64,000 bases of DNA from Paragordius varius (Eukaryota > Nematomorpha): positions 12,834,001-12,898,000 of the forward strand of contig OZ176053.1 in assembly GCA_964247055.1 (NCBI GenBank), in the 5' to 3' direction. Below the pieces are notes generated by a model. The model was not told the origin of the DNA, did no database searches, and saw only the letters and a program-made list of their open reading frames with translations. The position numbers were made by a program, and so were the translations under genes. Of this stretch, positions 59,540-64,000 are shown piece by piece (positions within the stretch are counted from its first letter, which is position 1; each line of letters starts with the position of its first letter).

Positions 59540-61108
59540 AAAAAGCTATTCAATAAAGTTAACTGAATACATAACAGTCTATTTACGAGAACTGTATTGA
59601 ATTATAATTTATATACCTAAGAATGACAGAAACCCAACCTTTTATTATAAAATGCTTTGTATAAAAATTAAAGTCTAATACTAAAAATCTTTTTTTATAA
59701 TTTATTTATTATTGTTGATAAAATAAATAGTTAATTAATAAATTTCAAACATATATGTAATGTATTATAAATGTAATTGAATCGTTTTTTATAAAAATTT
59801 TGTTGACCTCCAATAAATCATGTATAAAAGAGACATATAAATTACGAAAAACTTTTTTGCCATTTACCAAAATGATACAAATTCTCTTTAATTTTGAAGC
59901 CGTACATTTTCGTAACATGCAAATTAGTTTGGTTTATAAATAACACGCCATTCTTTACGTGACTAGTTTTGAACATGAATTTTTTTATCGCTTTATATTA
60001 TTTTTACCTTTGGATAATTGTTTTTAATTTCTAATTTTTAAAATAATTGTATCATTTATTAAATTTCTACACTAAATTCTTTTATCAAATTCTTGGACCA
60101 ATTTGGTAATAAATCCTTTAATTTTTAGTAATATTTTTATTGCAAGCATAATTTTTAAAACTTCAATTTTATGTTGTCTTATAATATATCAAAAATGTTA
60201 ATTCCATTAAATGACATCTCTCTATCGTTAATTTAAACTGGCTAAATTATTTCCATAATTTGCCACTGTCTCTGCATTTTTTCATACAGATAAGGTGTTC
60301 AATTAAAATTTTGAATGTATTAATGATGACTGCCCAAACACCTGTGTAATATTTATATAATTTTCGATTGCTATTCGTAAAATCAATATATATTTATATA
60401 TTCTTAAATGGATTTCACCTGATAATTTTAATGGTGATTAATTAATTAGCTTTATCTAAAGGCCAATGATTTAACCTATATATAAATAGTTCTTTTGGTT
60501 TTTTCATCTCTAGATGTCAAACCTTTAATTTATATTAAACAATTTTTACAAAAATAATTTAATGAACTTGACTTTGGTATCTTATTTTATAAATAAAACC
60601 ATATTTCTTTTGATAAGCGATTTTGCAAAAACTCAAAAATATGGCTATACTTTATAACTGTTATTTACAAGATTTTTTTTAAAAAAATATTTTGGTTACA
60701 ATGCTATTTTAATTGACCATGTAGTTTTGGGGCAAAGAATATTAAGTCTAAATTGGAGTATTGCTATGTTATTATGTACTAACAAGGATGCTTGACGATG
60801 GTTTTAAAGTATTCAAACGAAAAAACTTATTTATAAATATTTTATCTACCTGCCATATCATTCATTTGCAAAAACGCCTAATTAGAAAATATTTCAAGGG
60901 GAACCGTCATTCATTAGTAAGATGGCTCCATCACCAGCATGTGGCAGACAGTCTTAAAACTTTGATTCAAATTGTGGTAATTAGTGACCGGCCTAATTAA
61001 ATTGATTTTTTAAAAAAATCCCACTGAAAGGAGCGGTTTTAATTTAAATTTATTGTAAATATTAAATAAATAATCTAAAATAAAAATTTAGTTTTAAAAA
61101 AGCTCCTC
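59540..61108 (+). repeat. R2 dispersed repeat, third copy
   Basis: The left half matches 110-965 and the right half matches 28540-29930, which shows that those pieces belong to one family. A 79-codon frame at 60761-61000 (start MLCYYVLTRMLDDGF) keeps a protein-like composition, but the equivalent in the 29.6-kb copy reads in different frames, so coding is not supported. The end near 61108, after 'AAAAAAGCTCC', is also the end in the other copy. Confidence 0.6.
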
Positions 61109-61619
61109 AAACATTATTTTGATAACATATAAAGTATACATATACACCTATATAATCATCTGTTGTTACGCGCGCGAGTTCGACCACTACCAAAAGAAAA
61201 AATTCTAAATTCTTATTTATTTTATATTATATCTATTTATCTTCAAAGTTTATTCTATCTTTTATCACTTATCCTATACTTTAAATTTTGTTATAACATA
61301 CCTATTCCCATTTTTGTTTTTGGACGTAGGACTTACCGTTGGCCTTTTCCTATAATTTGCCTATTAATATTCTCTTAAATATATAGATTGTATTCTTGGA
61401 TAAGTATTGTAGCACTATTTATTTTATTTTTTACTATGACACATAAAATAACCCTTGATTTTTATTGTTTTATACATAAATTTTGCTTTAAATTTTTTAT
61501 TGCGAAATATAATTTCCGTTTTTACCTATAGCTTAGGTTTTTTTTACATCTATCAATTTGTCATAATTAGTTCGACACTTCAATTTTATTATTTTATTGT
61601 GTTTGTTTAAAGCTGTCAA

Positions 61620-63230
61620 ATGAATATTGATGTGTATAGTAATAACCGGTCAGGCCTGGCCAGCCGCGGTTTTGGTGTTGCGGCCAATAATACAAAGAGA
61701 ATGAAAAGGAATACAGGATGCCTGTATTTTGCTAGTTTAAATGTTGGTTCATTGAAAAGTAAGTTAAATGATATTGTGAGAATAATGAAAGTTAAACATA
61801 TTGATATTTTGGCATTACAAGAGACTCGTTACCGCGGAAACGGAGCAAGGACTTTGGAAGATTATCGACTATATTACTCAGGTGAAAGTGGCGGACGAAA
61901 TGGAGTGGCAATTATCATTAATCCCAAATTGTCCAATCAGGTTAAAGAAGTAAGACGCTATAACAACCGAATCATGAATTTAGATATTTTGGTAGGTAAC
62001 GAGGTCATAACGGTATTTAGTATATATGCCCCGCAAATAGGTTTACCGAAACAAGAAAAGGAGCAATTTTACGAGACTCTAGATGAAAAAATAGTCGCTC
62101 TCCCTCAGCTCAGAGTCAAGTTTTTATGTGGGGATTTTAATGGTCATCTTGGTTCAAAAGGGGAATCTTTTGAAATATGGCACGGGGGACATTCTTATGG
62201 AGAAAGAAACGAGGAAGGAATTAATTTGCTCAGATTCGCACAATCTCACAATTTGGCGATAGCGAACACGTTTTTCGAAAAAAGAGAGAGTCATCTAGTA
62301 ACTTTTAAGAGCGGCATAAACAAATCTCAAATAGATTTTATACTTGTTCCAAGAGACTTATTAAAGCGTGTAATAGATTGTAAGGTGGTGCCAAACTTAG
62401 AGGTTAGTTCGCAACATAATTTACTTATTTGTAAATCTTTCGTGAAAGAAAAGTATAAACAAAGTGGTTCTTATTCAAAGAGATTAAAAAGTATTAAGTG
62501 GGAGAAATTATCCGAGAAAAGGCAGGCTTTTATAAAAGAAATACGGTTATCCGAGGATGGTGGGTTAAATGGTGATTGGGATAAAGTAAGTCAGTTAATC
62601 AAAAAGGCAGGAACTCTAGTTTGTGGATTAAAAGGCGGAAAATCTCAAGTATACAGAGAGGCTTGGCTTTACGATGAAAGAATAATATTGATGTCACGAG
62701 AAAAAGGTAAGGCTTTTGACAAATGGAGACATACAAGGAATGATGATGATAGAGATAAGTATAAAAGTTTAAATAAGGAATTGAAAAAATTAGTCGGCCA
62801 GGTTAAGAAAGAAAAAATGAATTTATTTTATGATGAGTTAAATAGTAAGCAAGGTTTAAACAAAGTGTATAAAGTTGCGCAGCAAAGGAATAAACGCAGG
62901 ATGGATTTGCCAGGTTATGCGACTGCAATAAAAGGAAAAGATGGAAGCTTGCTGTGCGAAAATGTAGAAATAATAAAAAGATGGAAAGAGTACTTTGTGA
63001 GTTTAGATGAAGGGGTAGGCGAGATATTTTTGCCAAATACAGTTGAAGCTACTGATAGACCAATAGAAGCAATTACACAAAAGGAAGTAGAATCTAATTT
63101 GTTAGAAATGCCAAACAACAAAGCTGTAGGATCGGACGACATAAATATAAATTGTTGGAAAGTGCTTGGAAATTCTGGACTAAATTTTTTGGAGCGTGTA
63201 TTTAATAAAGTTGTTTCAACGATGGGTTGA
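61620..63230 (+). CDS. RTE-like LINE ORF, endonuclease part
   Basis: This 536-codon frame starts with the first ATG of the open stretch. It carries an endonuclease/exonuclease/phosphatase-type nuclease: LNVGSL (residues 40-45), QETR (67-70), SIYAPQ (134-139), GDFNGHLG (171-178), SQIDFILV (236-243) and SSQHNLL (263-269). The SxxH form of the last block is common in RTE elements, where many other LINEs have SDH. A lysine-rich linker follows, then the start of the RT region, with NKAVGSDDI near residue 500. The nuclease nicks target DNA to prime reverse transcription. The frame ends after FNKVVSTMG, where a slip of one or two bases has moved the coding sequence into the next frame. A minus-strand frame at 62803-63142 is a shadow. 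Confidence 0.85.
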   Translation: MNIDVYSNNRSGLASRGFGVAANNTKRMKRNTGCLYFASLNVGSLKSKLNDIVRIMKVKHIDILALQETRYRGNGARTLEDYRLYYSGESGGRNGVAIIINPKLSNQVKEVRRYNNRIMNLDILVGNEVITVFSIYAPQIGLPKQEKEQFYETLDEKIVALPQLRVKFLCGDFNGHLGSKGESFEIWHGGHSYGERNEEGINLLRFAQSHNLAIANTFFEKRESHLVTFKSGINKSQIDFILVPRDLLKRVIDCKVVPNLEVSSQHNLLICKSFVKEKYKQSGSYSKRLKSIKWEKLSEKRQAFIKEIRLSEDGGLNGDWDKVSQLIKKAGTLVCGLKGGKSQVYREAWLYDERIILMSREKGKAFDKWRHTRNDDDRDKYKSLNKELKKLVGQVKKEKMNLFYDELNSKQGLNKVYKVAQQRNKRRMDLPGYATAIKGKDGSLLCENVEIIKRWKEYFVSLDEGVGEIFLPNTVEATDRPIEAITQKEVESNLLEMPNNKAVGSDDININCWKVLGNSGLNFLERVFNKVVSTMG

Positions 63231-63900
63231 ATGGAAGGAAAGTTTAACTGTGCCTTTATTTAAAGGAAAAGGTGATATAAATGAATGTAGTAACTACAGA
63301 GGGATAAAACTTATGTCACACACTATGAAATTGTTTGAAAAAATAATTAAAAAGCGAATCAGGAAAATGATATCTATAGAAGGAAATCAATTTGTGCCAG
63401 GAAAGTCAACAGTAGATCCTATACATGCGGTCAGGAGGTTGATTGAAAAACACATTGAAAAAAAGAAAGAATTACACGGGGTTTTGATTGATATAGAGAA
63501 GGCGTTTGACAGGATTCCTAGAGAAACTATTTGGTGGAGTCTCCGTAAAAAGGTGCCAGAAAGTTATATTAAGTTGTTACAAATAATGTACGAATCACAC
63601 ACCTCCAGGATTAAAACTCCACAAGGTTTATCAGAGCCCTTTTCAATAAAGCATGGAGTCTACCAAGGCTCATCACTCAGCCCCTTATTGTTTATAATTT
63701 GTATGGACGAGGTAGCCAAGGTTGTTAATGTGAGTTCAGGATGGTACTTAATGTATGCAGATGACATAATCATCTTGTCTGATTCATTAATTGAGTTAAA
63801 GCGAACGGTAAACAGATGGGTTGTTATGCTGGATCAATATGGTCTGAAAGTAAACAAAGCAAAAAACCGAACTTATTACTTTTGGGGGTCCACAACATGA
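63196..63900 (+). CDS. RTE-like LINE ORF, reverse transcriptase part
   Basis: The frame overlaps the previous one and continues the same polyprotein. Real similarity starts at WKESLTVPLFKGKGD (about residue 13). RT motifs are in order: CSNYRGIKL (31-39), FVPGKST (66-72), LIDIEKAFDRIPR (97-109) with the first catalytic aspartate, HGVYQGSSLSPLLF (153-166) and YADD (187-190) with the other two. It ends early: one extra A in the run near 63862 shifts the frame. The following frame to the window end reads TELITFGGPQHEM and then CKYLGAMLSADG, the normal continuation. The ATG at 63196 is not a true start. With two slips this copy is probably inactive, though recent enough that all catalytic residues remain. 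Confidence 0.85.
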   Translation: MYLIKLFQRWVEWKESLTVPLFKGKGDINECSNYRGIKLMSHTMKLFEKIIKKRIRKMISIEGNQFVPGKSTVDPIHAVRRLIEKHIEKKKELHGVLIDIEKAFDRIPRETIWWSLRKKVPESYIKLLQIMYESHTSRIKTPQGLSEPFSIKHGVYQGSSLSPLLFIICMDEVAKVVNVSSGWYLMYADDIIILSDSLIELKRTVNRWVVMLDQYGLKVNKAKNRTYYFWGSTT

Positions 63901-64000
63901 AATGGTAGTTGATGATAGTTGGGTTCTGAAGGGTAAAGAAAGTTGCAAATATCTGGGAGCTATGTTAAGTGCAGATGGTTCGTTAACTGACGATATTAAT

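Larger units (their letters stand above)
61150..64000 (+). mobile_element. RTE-like LINE, 5' end present, runs off window
   Basis: The element begins about 40 bases after the R2 end, near 'ACGCGCGCGAGTTCGACC', a GC-rich start unlike the flanks. About 470 bases of leader precede the coding part. The single coding region joins an apurinic-type endonuclease to a reverse transcriptase, the RTE arrangement. It is the least decayed element here, with only two frame slips seen. The 3' end lies beyond the window. Confidence 0.75.

Noticed and set aside
60761-61000. 79-codon frame in R2 as a transposase helix-turn-helix domain
   Set aside because: The matching region of the other R2 copy is read in different frames, and no transposase signature is present.
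62803-63142. Minus-strand frames of 75 and 77 codons
   Set aside because: They lie opposite the RTE-like LINE coding region and have no motif.

Overview
The window is very AT-rich eukaryotic DNA with no operons, no bacterial-style gene packing and almost no long reading frames. Nearly everything recognisable is a decayed transposable element: an RTE-like LINE, several older LINEs, a Penelope-like element, a Ty3/Gypsy fossil, a ZBED5-like hAT, Tc1/mariner-type terminal-inverted-repeat (TIR) elements, MITEs and large foldback repeats. This mix suits an invertebrate animal, most likely an arthropod; that is inference from element content only. No rRNA, convincing tRNA, CRISPR array or complete host gene was seen.

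Layout. 1-16 kb is a nested repeat block: three copies of a long family called R1 here (up to about 3.7 kb, with an internal palindrome), one carrying a Gypsy fossil and another an 803-bp TA-flanked TIR element, plus a 2.1-kb foldback (FB1) and a smaller inverted-repeat element (IRX). 16-21 kb holds LINE remains on the minus strand. 22.4-24.2 kb is a hAT element with matching TIRs and a perfect 8-bp target duplication. 25.9-26.4 kb is a LINE endonuclease fragment. 26.9-29.9 kb is a second dispersed family, R2, with a hairpin MITE inside it. 31.4-34.5 kb is a 3.1-kb palindrome (FB2) containing a degenerate tandem array. 37.2-38.4 kb is a broken Penelope-like element. 46-48 kb has TIR elements, and 48.3-51.6 kb a reversed R1 copy, followed by IRX, R2 and LINE fragments to 58.4 kb. 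59.5-61.1 kb is another R2 copy. 61.15 kb to the end is the best-preserved element, an RTE-like LINE that runs off the window.

The most interesting region is about 34.5-45.1 kb on the plus strand. It holds a series of 18-46-base exon-like segments with AG acceptors and mostly GTAT-type donors. They recur as homologous copies, and most are open in the same phase-1 to phase-1 frame. Two types (A and B) occur as neighbouring pairs separated by 60-80-base introns, inside units duplicated along the DNA. A third type (C) recurs at 40.9, 41.8 and 44.07 kb. Coding-like but frame-broken sequence follows at 44.66-45.12 kb. This resembles a gene, or gene remnant, that grew by duplicating microexons. Sap-feeding insects have secreted-effector families with many microexons (the bicycle genes of aphids and relatives), but no diagnostic motif was established here, so that link is only a hypothesis.

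All boundaries of repeats were placed by eye from sequence similarity and are approximate unless a TIR or target duplication is quoted.
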